NCBI RefSeq assembly: GCF_900156545.1
Contig: NZ_FTNW01000001.1
Location: 372,001-436,000 of the forward strand
Length of the DNA: 64,000 nt
Source: Aquipseudomonas alcaligenes
GTDB lineage: Bacteria > Pseudomonadota > Gammaproteobacteria > Pseudomonadales > Pseudomonadaceae
Direction: 5' to 3'
Shown: one piece after another, positions 10,018 through 24,702 of the stretch
How the letters are laid out: each line of letters opens with the position of its first letter
How positions within the stretch are numbered: the stretch's first letter is position 1
Program-made: the position numbers and the translations under genes
Notes under the pieces: generated by a model
Database searches by the model: none
What the model saw: the letters and a program-made list of their open reading frames with translations, nothing else
What the model was told of the DNA's origin: nothing

Positions 10018-11880
10018 TTAGCGTTTGCCGCTGTACCAGAGCACCCGGCTGACGCCACGGGTGACGGCCACATAGGCGAGGCGCAGGCTCTCGTCGCGCA
10101 TGGCCTGGTCGTAGCTGTTGCGGAACAGGCCGCAGTGGGCATACAGCGCGTTGCGCAGCGGATGCGACTCGGCGCTGCCACCGTCGTCGAGGATGATCGC
10201 TACCTCGCCCTGCAGGCCCTTGGCGCGGTGGATGCTGTAGGCGCGCACCGGCAGGCTCGGGTCCAGCTGGGCTTGCACCTGTTTCAGCGCGTCGTTGCGC
10301 CGGCCTAGTAACAGCACCGGGTTGCGCTCGCGGCTGCCGCGCTGGGCTACATGCGCGCACTGCGCGGCGATCTCCTGCAGCAGCTCGGGCAGCTGGCGCT
10401 TGAGGTCGAAACCCTCGATGCGGCGCACGCCGTGGTCTCCCGCTTGCGTGGTCTTGACCGCCTGGCTGCGCTTGGCCTGTTTGCAGGCGACGCCTTCCAG
10501 CAGCGCCTCGGCGTCGCGCAGGATCGGCTCGATACTGCGGAAGTTGGCGGTCAGCATCAGCACCTGGCTCTTGGCCTTGCCGCGGCTGGGGAAGTGGCGG
10601 TCGAAGTCGAGGAACAGCTCCGGCGAGCTGCCGCGCCAGCCGTAGATCGACTGCCAGTCGTCGCCGATGGCCATCAGGCTGACCGGCTTGCCGCGGCCGG
10701 CCAGTGCACGGTGCACGGCATGCAGCCAGTGGACGATCTGTGGCGAGATGTCCTGGAACTCGTCGATCAGCAGATGGCGCAGCGGCTCGATGGCCTCCGC
10801 CGGCAGCTCCTGCACGCCGGCCAGACGCTCGCCAAGCTGGCGGAAAGCGGCATCGAAGGTGGTGGTGCCTTGTGCCTGCAGCAGTGCCTGGAAGCGCGCC
10901 CAGAAGCTGGCGAGTGTCTGCAGGAACAGGCGCTCGCGCGGCGCGCAGTCCAGCGTGGCCACCTCGAGTCGATCCGGGCGCAGACCGAGGCTCTCGGCGA
11001 AGCAGCCCTGCTGGTAGAACACTTCGAATAACGGCGCGGCGCGCAGCTCGCCGGCCAGGCGCAAGCCCTCCTGCGGCGGTTTGCCGACGGCCTCGGGCAT
11101 GGCCACACCGAGCAGCTCATGCACCCGCTGGCGGAAGGCGGCGTCGCTGGCGTAGAGCTCATCATAAGCCTGGCGTAGCAGGCGCTGTTGCGCGGGCGGC
11201 AGGCGTCCACCGGCGGGGGCGTCCGGCTCCTCACCGGCACCACCGCCAAGCTGTTCGAACCAGTTCGGTGGGCCCAACAGCGCCTTGGCCTGCTGCGCCA
11301 TGGCCGAGTGGAAAGTGCGCACGCACTGCCGCGCCTGCGCATCGTCGAACGGCAATTGCCAGAAGGCCAGCAGGCGCAGCAACTGGCCGCGCAGCTCGGC
11401 GCAGGAGGCGTTGGTAAAGGAGATCACCGTGAGACTGCTGGCGGGAATCCGCAGGTGGCAGAGCATGAACACCACACGCAGCAGCAGGGTGGTGGACTTG
11501 CCCGAGCCCGCGCCGGCGAAGATGCGCGCCAGCGGCGCGCGGCAGAGAATCATCGCCCACTGCTCGTCGGACGGCGCACCGATCAGCCCGGCTGCCACCG
11601 CCTCGGCGACGCGGGCGCGCATGGCGGCGACTTGGCTGTCGTCGACCTTCAGGCGGGTGCTGGAATAGATGCCGGTGGGGGCGGGGCCATCGCTGGCCTT
11701 CTTCTTGCGCCCGGTCGCCTTGGCCTTGCCGCTGCTGGCGGGGCGCTTGGCGCGCGGTTGCGGCTGGCGCAGCTTGGCCGCGGCCTCACGTTCGGCGCGC
11801 AGGTACTCGGTGGTGCGGGGGAAGTAGCGCGCCAGGGTGCTGGAGAGCAACGCCTGGTAGCGTTTGACGGCGGACAGCAT
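10018..11880 (-). CDS. UvrD/Rep-like superfamily 1 DNA helicase
   Basis: 620 residues. A basic, Lys/Arg/Ala-rich N-terminal 100 residues precede a superfamily 1 helicase core: Walker A AGAGSGKST (about 121-128), VISFTNASCAEL (motif Ia), LLIDEFQDISPQ (Walker B and motif II), GDDWQSIYGWRGS (motif III) and, near the C-terminus, SIHRAKGLQGEVAI and YVAVTRGVSRV (motifs V and VI). Family members unwind DNA with 3'-5' polarity in repair or recombination. It is shorter than UvrD/Rep (about 670-720). It is transcribed alone, convergent with cysS. Specific role unknown. Confidence 0.85.
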   Translation of the reverse strand: MLSAVKRYQALLSSTLARYFPRTTEYLRAEREAAAKLRQPQPRAKRPASSGKAKATGRKKKASDGPAPTGIYSSTRLKVDDSQVAAMRARVAEAVAAGLIGAPSDEQWAMILCRAPLARIFAGAGSGKSTTLLLRVVFMLCHLRIPASSLTVISFTNASCAELRGQLLRLLAFWQLPFDDAQARQCVRTFHSAMAQQAKALLGPPNWFEQLGGGAGEEPDAPAGGRLPPAQQRLLRQAYDELYASDAAFRQRVHELLGVAMPEAVGKPPQEGLRLAGELRAAPLFEVFYQQGCFAESLGLRPDRLEVATLDCAPRERLFLQTLASFWARFQALLQAQGTTTFDAAFRQLGERLAGVQELPAEAIEPLRHLLIDEFQDISPQIVHWLHAVHRALAGRGKPVSLMAIGDDWQSIYGWRGSSPELFLDFDRHFPSRGKAKSQVLMLTANFRSIEPILRDAEALLEGVACKQAKRSQAVKTTQAGDHGVRRIEGFDLKRQLPELLQEIAAQCAHVAQRGSRERNPVLLLGRRNDALKQVQAQLDPSLPVRAYSIHRAKGLQGEVAIILDDGGSAESHPLRNALYAHCGLFRNSYDQAMRDESLRLAYVAVTRGVSRVLWYSGKR

Positions 11881-11945
11881 GGCAACTCGGAAAGCAGATG
11901 CGGCCCGCCATCATACGGGCTTTGCCCTGGCAATGGGCCAGCGGC

Positions 11946-13446
<1,501 letters not shown>

Positions 13447-13599
13447 GCAAATGACTGCCGTGCTGTGGTCGGGGATGGCGTTTTAGCCGCGCAGGGCTGT
13501 GCTGGCAAGTATGCGACTTATTTCTACTTGCCCATGACAAGGAAGATTCGTTAGCGTTCGCCGTCACCGCAGCAGTCGCATCATGGACGTGGAGTAGTT

Positions 13600-15492
13600 A
13601 TGACGCGTGCGCACCCTTTGCCGGCTCCCGGCATGTCCGGCAGCTTGCTCGAACGCCGCCTGCAAGCGCGGCGCCTGATGCAGATCGCCAATGTCTTGTG
13701 TGTCGTGTTGCTGCTGATCGGCATGCAGACCCTGTTGGCTCAGCTATGGCTGGATACCGCCTTGGTAGGGCTGGCGCTGGCGGCCGTGCTGCTGGGGCGG
13801 CGCCTGAACCAGTGCGGCCTGGTCGATGCGTCCATTCGCCTGGTGCTGTTCATCCTCACCGCCCTGGTCACCGTTTCACTCTGGTTCAGTCAGGGCCTTT
13901 ATAGCGGTGCGCTGCTGGCCTACCCCGGTATTCTTATCGTCGCCGGCATGGTCGCGCCATTGCGCCTGTTCGTCGGTCTGCTGTTGAGTATGCTGGCGGC
14001 TGTGGCGGTGCTGACCTATGCGGCGCTTACCGGCCTCCAGCACTTCGAGCCTTTGCCGATGGGGCTTGGCCGGATGATCAATGTCAGCAGCATCTTGCTG
14101 ATGTGTGCCGCTGCGGTTTGGCTGCTGGCCAGCGACCTGCGCATGACGCTGGTGCGCCTGCAGCAGGAGATCGCACGCGTACAGGACTCCGAGGCCAGCT
14201 TCACTCACCTGGCTCAGCATGATGCGCTGACCAATCTGCCCAACCGGCTGTTGCTGCGTGACCGTGTGGAGCAGGCCATTGGTCATGCGCGGCGCGATGG
14301 TCGGCAGGTGGCGCTGCTGTTTCTCGATCTGGACAACTTCAAGACCATCAATGATTCCCTCGGGCATGCCGCCGGCGACGAGCTGCTGCAGGAGGTGGCG
14401 CGGCGTCTGCGTGAGACACTGAGCGATCTGGATACGCTGAGTCGACAGGGGGGGGACGAATTCCTCGTGGCGTTGGCCGATGTCGATGATCTGGCCGTCG
14501 TCTCGTCGCTGGCGGCACAGATGCAGCAACGGCTGGCCCAGCCCTTTGCCCTCAAAGGCATGCAGATCGTGACTTCTCTCTCGATCGGTATATCGCTGTT
14601 TCCCGGTGATGGTGACGATTTCGAGACGTTGCTCAAGCATGCTGACATGGCCATGTACCAGGCCAAATCGCTGGGGCGCAATGCGTTCTGCTTCTTCGAT
14701 GAGCGTATGAATGCGGACAACCTTGAGCGACTGGCGCTGGAGCTGGATCTGCGCCAGGCGCTGACCCGTGATGAGTTCGTGCTGCAATATCAGCCCATTG
14801 TCGACCTGCACACTGGCAAGCTGCTGGCGGCAGAGGCTCTGTTGCGCTGGCGCCACCCCGAGCTTGGTCTGCTGGGGCCTGACCGTTTCATTGATGCAGC
14901 CGAGCGTTCCGGGCTGATTGTCGAGATCGGCGAATGGGTGCTGGGTGAAGCCTGCCGCCAGGCCATGCTTTGGCAGGCTGGCGGTCTGCCTCGTTTCGTG
15001 GTCTCGGTGAACATGTCGGCCGTGCAGTTCCGCCGTGGCAACCTCGGCGAGGTGGTACAGGCGGCGCTGATGCGTTACGGCCTGCCACCGTCCGGGCTCG
15101 AACTGGAGCTGACCGAGTCCATCCTGCTGCAGGACTGCGAGCAGCTGCGCCAGCTCAAGGATCTGGGCGTGAAACTGTCGATCGACGACTTTGGTACCGG
15201 CTACTCCAACCTGGCCTACCTGCAGCGGTTCCAGGTCGACAAACTGAAGATCGACCAGTCCTTCGTGCGCGGGCTTGGCGGCAATCCGCAGAACCAGGCG
15301 ATTGTCACGGCCATCGTACAGATGGCTCGCAGCCTGGGTCTGCATACCGTTGCCGAGGGTGTCGAGGATGAGGCGACCCGCCAGTTGCTGGTCGAGCTGG
15401 GGGGCGATCAGGGGCAGGGCTACTTGTTTGCCCGGCCGCTGCCGGCGGCGGAACTGAGCGCTTTCGTCACGCGGCAGGCGCTGCCGGCCTGA
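13600..15492 (+). CDS. Membrane-bound GGDEF-EAL cyclic-di-GMP protein
   Basis: 630 residues. The N-terminal 190 residues hold about six membrane segments, followed by a GGDEF domain (SRQGGDEF, about 282-288) and an EAL domain (EALLRW, about 412-417; DDFGTGYSN and the FVRGL/AEGVE regions also present). The GGDEF signature is intact, so cyclase activity is possible, but the usual I-site RxxD reads SDLD, lacking the arginine for product inhibition. The EAL phosphodiesterase motifs look complete. It has its own promoter region (13447-13599) and stops two bases before the convergent regulator gene. Confidence 0.9.
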   Translation: MTRAHPLPAPGMSGSLLERRLQARRLMQIANVLCVVLLLIGMQTLLAQLWLDTALVGLALAAVLLGRRLNQCGLVDASIRLVLFILTALVTVSLWFSQGLYSGALLAYPGILIVAGMVAPLRLFVGLLLSMLAAVAVLTYAALTGLQHFEPLPMGLGRMINVSSILLMCAAAVWLLASDLRMTLVRLQQEIARVQDSEASFTHLAQHDALTNLPNRLLLRDRVEQAIGHARRDGRQVALLFLDLDNFKTINDSLGHAAGDELLQEVARRLRETLSDLDTLSRQGGDEFLVALADVDDLAVVSSLAAQMQQRLAQPFALKGMQIVTSLSIGISLFPGDGDDFETLLKHADMAMYQAKSLGRNAFCFFDERMNADNLERLALELDLRQALTRDEFVLQYQPIVDLHTGKLLAAEALLRWRHPELGLLGPDRFIDAAERSGLIVEIGEWVLGEACRQAMLWQAGGLPRFVVSVNMSAVQFRRGNLGEVVQAALMRYGLPPSGLELELTESILLQDCEQLRQLKDLGVKLSIDDFGTGYSNLAYLQRFQVDKLKIDQSFVRGLGGNPQNQAIVTAIVQMARSLGLHTVAEGVEDEATRQLLVELGGDQGQGYLFARPLPAAELSAFVTRQALPA

Positions 15493-15493
15493 T

Positions 15494-17335
15494 TCAGACC
15501 TTCAGCCCCTGCTCGCGCAGGCGTTTGTACAGGGTGTTGCGGCTCAGCCCCAGGCTGCGGGCCAGGTGCGAGATGTTGCCGCCACAAGCCTGATACTGAC
15601 TGGCCAGGTCCCCGGTCTCGATTGGCGGCTCCTGACCGGGTGGATTGTCGGGGGTAGTCTCCAGATCGGCAAAAAAGTCGTCCGGCAGGTGCTCGGCGCG
15701 GATCGGCTGGTCCTCGGCCATGGCCAGCGCGATCTGCATCACGCTGCTCAACTGGCGCAGGTTGCCGGGCCATGGGTGGCGCTGGAACAGCTCCTGCACT
15801 TCGCGGCTGAGGCCGGCCCACTGGCTGGGCTCGCGGTGGTGTTCCCACACGCGCTGGAACAGAGCGGCCTTGTCGCTGCGCTCGCGCAGTGGCGGCAGCT
15901 CCAGGTTGAGGCCGCTGATGCGGTAGTAGAGGTCGGCGCGGAATAGCCCAGCGTCCACATCCTGGCGCAGCGGCCGGTTGGTCGCCGAGACCAGGTGGAT
16001 GTCCACCGGGTAGGGTTCGCCTCCCCCCAATGGCTGCACGCTACGCTCCTGCAGCACGCGCAGCAGGCGGGCCTGCACGGCCAGCGGCATGTCGCCGACC
16101 TCGTCGAGGAACAGGGTACCTCTGTGCGCCTTGCGGATCAGGCCGATGCTGCCTTTCTGGCTGGCGCCGGTGAAGGCGCCTTTCTCGTAGCCGAACAACT
16201 CGGACTCCACCAGTTCGGCGGGAATCGCCGCGCAGTTCACCGCGATCAGCGGCTGGCCGGCGCGCGAGCTGGCGTTGTGCAGGGCCTTGACGAACACCTC
16301 CTTGCCGGCGCCGGTCTCGCCGTGGATCAGGATCGGGATGTCCTTCTCCACCAGGCGCACGGCCTGGCGCACGGCCTTGTCCACTCGTGGATCACCGAGG
16401 TTGATATTGGCCAGGGTGAAGCCTTCCTGGCGCGGCGCCGGGGCCGCTTGCGGGCGGAAGTCGCGTGGCTGGATGCGCGGCTTGCGCGGGCGCTTGAGCA
16501 GGCCGTGGAAGCGGTAGCGGCCGGCGGCGCGCAGGGCGAAGGGCAGGCTCTCGGGCTGGTTGAGCAGTTGCTGCAGCGGCACGTCGAACAGGCTCTCGAT
16601 ATTCACCCGCGACAGGCCGACGCCGAGCAGGCTGTCGGCGCGGCGGTTGGCAGAGACGATTTGCCCGGCCTCGTCGAACACCAGCAGGCCGGCCCACTGG
16701 CTGTCCAGGTTGTCCATGCTGGTGTTGAAGCTGAGCTGGAAGTAGTCGTCCTTGAACAGGTTGAGGATCAGCCGGTTCTCCACCGACTGGCTCATCATCT
16801 TGACCATGCCCAGGGTGTGGGCGGGCGGCAGGTAGCTATCGCTGGAAACGTCGAGCACGCCGATCATCTGCCTGCTGGCATCGAAGATCGGCGAGGCCGA
16901 ACCGGTCATGAAACGGTTGGCCTTGAGGAAGTGCTCGTCGCGCTGGATGTGCACCGCCTGGCCGCAGGCCAGCGCCGTGCCGATGGCATTGGTGCCACTG
17001 TAGCGCTCCTGCCACCAGGCGCCGGGAGTGAAGCCGGCGGCCTGGCTCGGCTCGACGAAGCGGCGGTCGCCCCAGGACTGCAGCAACTGGCCCTGGTTGT
17101 CGGCCAGCATGATCAGGCAGTTGGAGTTGGCCAGGATGTTCTCGTAGTAGGGCAGCACCTCCTGGTGGGTGGTCTGCACCAGGAAGTGCTGGCTGTCCAG
17201 CAGGGCGGAAACCTCACCGGGCGCGGCCTGGCCGAAGGCCGGCTGGCTCTGGTGGGTGAGGCCGAAGTCGCGGCAGCGGCTCCAGGAATCGCGAACGATG
17301 GCGTCGTGGTTCGGCGCCGGGGCAGTGGCAGTCAT
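15494..17335 (-). CDS. AcoR-type sigma-54-dependent transcriptional activator
   Basis: 613 residues. An N-terminal GAF-type sensor region (about 60-200) of the AcoR class, marked by YSGTNAIGTAL, is followed by a PAS-like stretch, then the AAA+ domain with GETGAGKE (Walker A, about 339), GYEKGAFTGA (sigma-54 contact loop, about 384) and LFLDEVGDMP (Walker B). A Fis-type helix-turn-helix occupies the last 35 residues (HLARSLGLSRNTLYKRL). Divergent from the ABC transporter genes across 380 bp that hold a sigma-54 promoter, it is very likely their activator. The inducer is probably the transported compound or a metabolite. Confidence 0.88.
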   Translation of the reverse strand: MTATAPAPNHDAIVRDSWSRCRDFGLTHQSQPAFGQAAPGEVSALLDSQHFLVQTTHQEVLPYYENILANSNCLIMLADNQGQLLQSWGDRRFVEPSQAAGFTPGAWWQERYSGTNAIGTALACGQAVHIQRDEHFLKANRFMTGSASPIFDASRQMIGVLDVSSDSYLPPAHTLGMVKMMSQSVENRLILNLFKDDYFQLSFNTSMDNLDSQWAGLLVFDEAGQIVSANRRADSLLGVGLSRVNIESLFDVPLQQLLNQPESLPFALRAAGRYRFHGLLKRPRKPRIQPRDFRPQAAPAPRQEGFTLANINLGDPRVDKAVRQAVRLVEKDIPILIHGETGAGKEVFVKALHNASSRAGQPLIAVNCAAIPAELVESELFGYEKGAFTGASQKGSIGLIRKAHRGTLFLDEVGDMPLAVQARLLRVLQERSVQPLGGGEPYPVDIHLVSATNRPLRQDVDAGLFRADLYYRISGLNLELPPLRERSDKAALFQRVWEHHREPSQWAGLSREVQELFQRHPWPGNLRQLSSVMQIALAMAEDQPIRAEHLPDDFFADLETTPDNPPGQEPPIETGDLASQYQACGGNISHLARSLGLSRNTLYKRLREQGLKV

Positions 17336-17479
17336 GAGGGTCGCCTGGTTCTTGTCTTTCTTATGGGTACAGCTTCCGTGCTGGCCTCACCGTTACTGCA
17401 ATAGGTGGGCCGGGGAGAGTGCCTTGCCCTCCCGGTCCCTGGCCGCGGGCGGGCAGGGGAAACAGCGTCCGCCCAGTGT

Positions 17480-17549
17480 TGTTCATTGCTGTTCAAAGTC
17501 AAAGGGCAAATTGTTCAGTTGTTCAGCTTTTACTGTTCAAGGCTGTTCA
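17480..17549 (+). promoter_or_regulatory. Enhancer array of six TGTTCA boxes
   Basis: TGTTCA occurs at 17480, 17490, 17512, 17520, 17534 and 17544, all on the plus strand, with the reverse TGAACA once more at 17579. The outer pairs are exactly 10 bases (one helical turn) apart. The array is centred about 130-140 bases upstream of the sigma-54 promoter at 17636, where binding sites for an AcoR-like activator are expected. Assignment to the divergent regulator is inference from position. Confidence 0.65.
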
Positions 17550-17635
17550 GTGCGCCTGCGTGTTGTACATCCATTTCATGAACAAAACCTTATAAATCAA
17601 TTGCTTGTGAGGTGCCTCCTGGCGCGCGGCGGCGC

Positions 17636-17651
17636 TGGCACGAATGTCGCC
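17636..17651 (+). promoter_or_regulatory. Sigma-54 (-24/-12) promoter of the ABC transporter operon
   Basis: TGGCACGAATGTCGCC matches the consensus TGGCACG-N4-TTGCW with the invariant GG and GC at the right spacing; the deviations are C for T in TTGC and C at the last position. The predicted transcript would begin near 17662, about 50 bases before the first ATPase ATG. The divergent gene encodes a sigma-54 activator, which corroborates it. Confidence 0.75.
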
Positions 17652-17715
17652 TTATGGCTGTGTCGGCCGCGAGGGCTCTTCGCGGCGACGGGCGCAATAA
17701 TCATAAGGACACGCC

Positions 17716-18798
17716 ATGTCGTTAACGCTGGAACATGTCTGTCGCGTGGTCGACCAGCAGGTCTATATCGACGACGCCTGCCTGAGCTTCGAACCAGGCT
17801 CCTTCAATGTGCTGGTGGGTCGCACGCTCGCCGGCAAGACCTCGCTGATGCGCCTGATGGCCGGGTTGGACAAGCCCAGCAGCGGCCGCATCCTGATGCA
17901 CGGCGCCGATGTCACCGGCGTGCCGGTGCGTCAGCGCAACGTGTCGATGGTCTATCAGCAGTTCATCAACTACCCGAACCTGACGGTGTTCGAGAACATC
18001 GCCTCGCCGCTGCGCCAGGCCGGCGTGGCCAAGGCGGAGATCGAGCGCAAGGTGCAGGAAACCGCGCAGATGCTGCGCATCGACAAGTTTCTCAAGCGCT
18101 ATCCGCTGGAACTCTCCGGCGGCCAGCAACAGCGCACGGCCATGGCCCGCGCGCTGGTCAAGGATGCCGACCTGGTGCTGTTCGACGAGCCGCTGGTGAA
18201 CCTCGACTACAAGCTGCGCGAAGAGCTGCGCCAGGAAATGCGCGAGCTGTTCCGCGCGCGCCGCAGCATCGCCATCTATGCCACCACCGAGCCCAACGAG
18301 GCCCTGGCCCTGGGCGGCACCACCACCATCCTGCATGAAGGCCGGGTGATCCAGAGCGGCAAGACCACCGAGGTCTACCACCGGCCGCAGCAGGTGCTGG
18401 CCGCCGAGCTGTTCTCCGAGCCACCGATCAACCTGATGCGCGGGCGGATCAGCGACAGCGAGGTGAGCTTCGAGGACTTCGTGCACTTCCCGCTGACCGC
18501 CGAGTTGCGTGGCCTGGAGCAGGGCGACTACCGCTTCGGCGTGCGCCCCGGGCATATCGGTCTGGTGCCGTCCAACGACGACGATCTGGAGTTGGCGGTG
18601 ATCGTCGAGCTGGCCGAGATCAGCGGCTCGGAAACCTTTCTCCATGTGCGCAGCGAGCACTTCGCCCTGGTCCTGCACCTGCAGGGGGTGCACGAGTACG
18701 ACGTGGACGCGCCGATCCGCATCTACATCCCGACCCACAAGCTGTTCGTCTTCGACGCCCGGGACCAGCTGGTCCTGGCGCCGATCCGCCGGTCCTGA
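17716..18798 (+). CDS. ABC transporter ATPase 1 (GlpS-like, glycerol-type)
   Basis: A 360-residue cytoplasmic ATPase of the MalK/UgpC class. Walker A is GRTLAGKTS (about 35-43), the signature LSGGQQQRTAMARAL (about 133) is intact and LFDEPLVNLD is Walker B. The C-terminal 120 residues form an OB-fold regulatory domain. It is the first gene of a six-gene operon (two ATPases, two permeases, a small membrane protein, a binding protein). I know this layout from the Rhizobium glycerol system GlpSTPQUV; assignment of glycerol as substrate is by analogy. Confidence 0.82.
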   Translation: MSLTLEHVCRVVDQQVYIDDACLSFEPGSFNVLVGRTLAGKTSLMRLMAGLDKPSSGRILMHGADVTGVPVRQRNVSMVYQQFINYPNLTVFENIASPLRQAGVAKAEIERKVQETAQMLRIDKFLKRYPLELSGGQQQRTAMARALVKDADLVLFDEPLVNLDYKLREELRQEMRELFRARRSIAIYATTEPNEALALGGTTTILHEGRVIQSGKTTEVYHRPQQVLAAELFSEPPINLMRGRISDSEVSFEDFVHFPLTAELRGLEQGDYRFGVRPGHIGLVPSNDDDLELAVIVELAEISGSETFLHVRSEHFALVLHLQGVHEYDVDAPIRIYIPTHKLFVFDARDQLVLAPIRRS

Positions 18799-18808
18799 GG
18801 AGCGCAGC

Positions 18809-19902
18809 ATGGCCGAAATACGCTTGCAGAACCTGGCGCACAGCTACAGCGCCCAACCGAGTGGGCCGGACGACTACGCCATCCGCGAGATGACCCATGT
18901 CTGGGAGCAGGGTGGCGCCTACGCGCTGCTCGGCCCGTCCGGTTGCGGCAAGTCGACCCTGCTCAACATCATTTCCGGGCTGCTCAGTCCGTCCGAGGGG
19001 CAGGTGCTGTTCGATATGCGCGAGGTCAACGACCTGCCGCCGCAGGAACGCAACATCGCCCAGGTTTTCCAGTTCCCGGTGGTCTACGACACCATGACGG
19101 TGTTCGACAACCTGGCCTTCCCGCTGCGCAACCAGGGCCTGGCCGAGTCGCGCGTGACCAGCAAGGTGCACGAGATCGCCGAAGTGCTGGACCTGCACCC
19201 GCTGCTGCACAGGAAGGCGCGCAACCTCACCGCCGACGAGAAGCAGAAAGTCTCCATGGGCCGCGGACTGGTGCGCGACGACGTGTCGGCGATCCTCTTC
19301 GACGAGCCGCTGACGGTGATCGACCCGCACCTGAAGTGGAAGCTGCGGCGCAAGCTCAAGCAGATCCACGAGCAGTTCAACATCACCATGGTCTACGTCA
19401 CCCACGATCAGCTGGAGGCCTCGACTTTTGCTGACAAGATCGCGGTGATGTACGGCGGACAGATCGTCCAGTTCGGCACCCCGCGCGAGCTGTTCGAGCG
19501 GCCCAAGCACACGTTCGTGGGCTTCTTCATCGGTAGCCCCGGGATGAACCTGATCGAGGTCACGCCCTACGCCGGCGGCGTGTGCTTCGGCCAGACCCGC
19601 GTGCCGCTGGCGCCAGCCCTGAACCAGCAGCTGGCCGGGCTGGGCGGACAGAAGCTGAAGCTGGGCATTCGCCCGGAGTTCGTGCATGTCAGCGACGAGC
19701 CCTTCGTCGACGCCCTGCGTGGCGAGGTGCGCCATGTCGAGGACCTGGGCACCTACAAGATCCTCACCCTGGAACTGGATGGTGTGACGCTCAAGGCGCG
19801 CCTGCAGGAGGATTTGCCGGTGCCGCACAAGGTGGCCTACATCGGCTTCCCGTCGCAGTGGCTGATGCTCTACGCCGACGACGTGCTGGTGGAGGTGCGC
19901 GC

Positions 19903-19906
<4 letters not shown>
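18809..19906 (+). CDS. ABC transporter ATPase 2 (GlpT-like) with divergent signature motif
   Basis: 365 residues, paired with the preceding ATPase. Walker A GPSGCGKST (about 42-50) and LFDEPLTVID are intact, but the LSGGQ signature is replaced by LTADEKQ (about 140-146). In a heterodimeric ABC motor this would leave one composite ATP site degenerate. The start at 18809 follows GAGGAG; the upstream in-frame extension lies inside ATPase 1. The stop overlaps the permease start by four bases (ATGA), indicating coupling. Confidence 0.82.
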
Positions 19907-20769
<863 letters not shown>

Positions 20770-20779
20770 GGAGCTGGCC

Positions 20780-21580
<801 letters not shown>

Positions 21581-21592
21581 GGAGAAGCGACT

Positions 21593-21865
21593 ATGGAATG
21601 GATGGCCTGGACTCCGGTCACCGCGGCCTTCTTCGGTGGCATCGCGCTGCTGCTGGTGGGCATGACGGTATGGGAAATCCGCTCGCCCTGTGTCGAGCGC
21701 AGGGGCTTTCTGCCGATCGTCACCACCCGTGGCGACCGGCTGTTCATCGGCTTGCTCGGCAGCGCCTACCTGCACCTGCTGGTGGTGGGCGTGACCGACT
21801 GGAGCACCTGGATAGCCTCGGCGCTGTCCGTCGTGTGGTTACTGGTGGTGATGCGTTGGGGCTGA
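21593..21865 (+). CDS. Small membrane protein of the glycerol-type ABC operon (DUF2160, GlpU-like)
   Basis: 90 residues with three hydrophobic segments (about 5-24, 50-68, 70-88). A small protein of this kind sits between permeases and binding protein in GlpSTPQUV operons; its function is not established. The ATG at 21593 is preceded by GAGGAGAAG. Its presence is the strongest clue that this is the glycerol-type rather than the UgpABCE or maltose-type transporter. Confidence 0.75.
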   Translation: MEWMAWTPVTAAFFGGIALLLVGMTVWEIRSPCVERRGFLPIVTTRGDRLFIGLLGSAYLHLLVVGVTDWSTWIASALSVVWLLVVMRWG

Positions 21866-21915
21866 CCGGCGGCCTGTCGTTCCGGTCGGTTTTCTATTCA
21901 AGCAAGGAGGAGTCT

Positions 21916-23655
<1,740 letters not shown>

Positions 23656-23672
23656 GGTCAGTGCTGGAAACG

Positions 23673-23702
23673 AAAACGGCGCCCGCGGGCGCCGTTTTTT
23701 GT
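23673..23702 (+). terminator. Terminator of the ABC transporter operon
   Basis: AAAACGGCGCCC and GGGCGCCGTTTT form a long GC-rich stem followed by TTTTTT. It lies between the binding protein stop and the convergent folD stop and may serve both strands. Confidence 0.85.
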
Positions 23703-23714
23703 TGCCGGATCGGC

Positions 23715-24569
23715 TTACGCGTGCAGATGTTCCGCGGCGTACAGGGTGTTCTCCAGCAGGCAGGCGCGGGTCATCGGGCCGACACCGCCCGGCACCGGGG
23801 TGATCCAGCCGGCGCGCTCGACGGCGACATCGAACTCCACGTCGCCGACCAGCTTGCCGTCGGCCTGGCGGTTGATGCCGACGTCGATGACGATGGCGCC
23901 TGGCTTGATCCACTCACCCTTGACCAGGCCCGGCTTGCCGGCGGCCACCACCACGATGTCGGCCTGGGCCAGGTGGCCCGGCAGGTCCTTGGTGAAACGG
24001 TGGGTGACGGTCACGGTGCAGCCTGCCAGCAGCAGCTCCAGCGCCATCGGTCGGCCGACGATGTTGGAGGCGCCCACGACCACGGCGTGCTGGCCATGCA
24101 GGTCGACGCCGGTGCTTTCCAGCAGGGTCATGATGCCCTTCGGCGTGCAGGGACGCAGCAGTGGCATGCGCTGGGACAGACGGCCGACGTTGAACGGGTG
24201 GAAGCCGTCGACGTCCTTGTCCGGGTTGATGCGCTCGAGCAGTTGCGAGGCGTCCAGGTGGGCGGGCAGGGGCAGTTGCACCAGGATGCCGTCGATGGCG
24301 TTGTCGCGGTTGAGCTGGTCGATCAGCCCGAGCAGCTCGCCTTGGGTAGTAGTGGCGGGCAGGTCATGGGCCACGGAAACGAAGCCAACCTCCTCGCAGT
24401 CCTTGCGCTTGTGCGAGACGTAGACCTGGGAGGCCGGGTCGCTGCCGACCAGGATCACAGCCAGGCCAGGCGCGCGCAGGCCCTGCTGGCGGCGCTCGGC
24501 GACACGTTTGGCGATATCCTGGCGGAGGTTGGCGGCGATGGACTTGCCGTCGATCAGTTTTGCAGTCAT
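23715..24569 (-). CDS. folD: Methylenetetrahydrofolate dehydrogenase / cyclohydrolase FolD
   Basis: A 284-residue bifunctional cytoplasmic enzyme interconverting 5,10-methylene- and 10-formyl-tetrahydrofolate. [13 protein letters not shown] carries the catalytic Tyr and Lys, QLPLPAHLD and DVDGFHPFN are family signatures, [13 protein letters not shown] is the NADP-binding loop and [11 protein letters not shown] closes the protein. Length is normal. It is divergent from the tRNA operon. Confidence 0.95.
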   Translation of the reverse strand: MTAKLIDGKSIAANLRQDIAKRVAERRQQGLRAPGLAVILVGSDPASQVYVSHKRKDCEEVGFVSVAHDLPATTTQGELLGLIDQLNRDNAIDGILVQLPLPAHLDASQLLERINPDKDVDGFHPFNVGRLSQRMPLLRPCTPKGIMTLLESTGVDLHGQHAVVVGASNIVGRPMALELLLAGCTVTVTHRFTKDLPGHLAQADIVVVAAGKPGLVKGEWIKPGAIVIDVGINRQADGKLVGDVEFDVAVERAGWITPVPGGVGPMTRACLLENTLYAAEHLHA

Positions 24570-24702
24570 GACGCGTGCTTAACCATGAGGAAGGGTGGAA
24601 AAAAGATCGCGCATTCTCGCACGGCAGCCCCGTCGGGCAAAGGCGCATGCATCGTCTGCTCCCGTAACTCCTTTTCCCAGCAGGATTTTTTTCATTTTCG
24701 TG

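Noticed and set aside
10018..11880. UvrD-like helicase as part of an anti-phage system
   Set aside because: No nuclease or partner gene adjacent; it stands alone between housekeeping-type genes.
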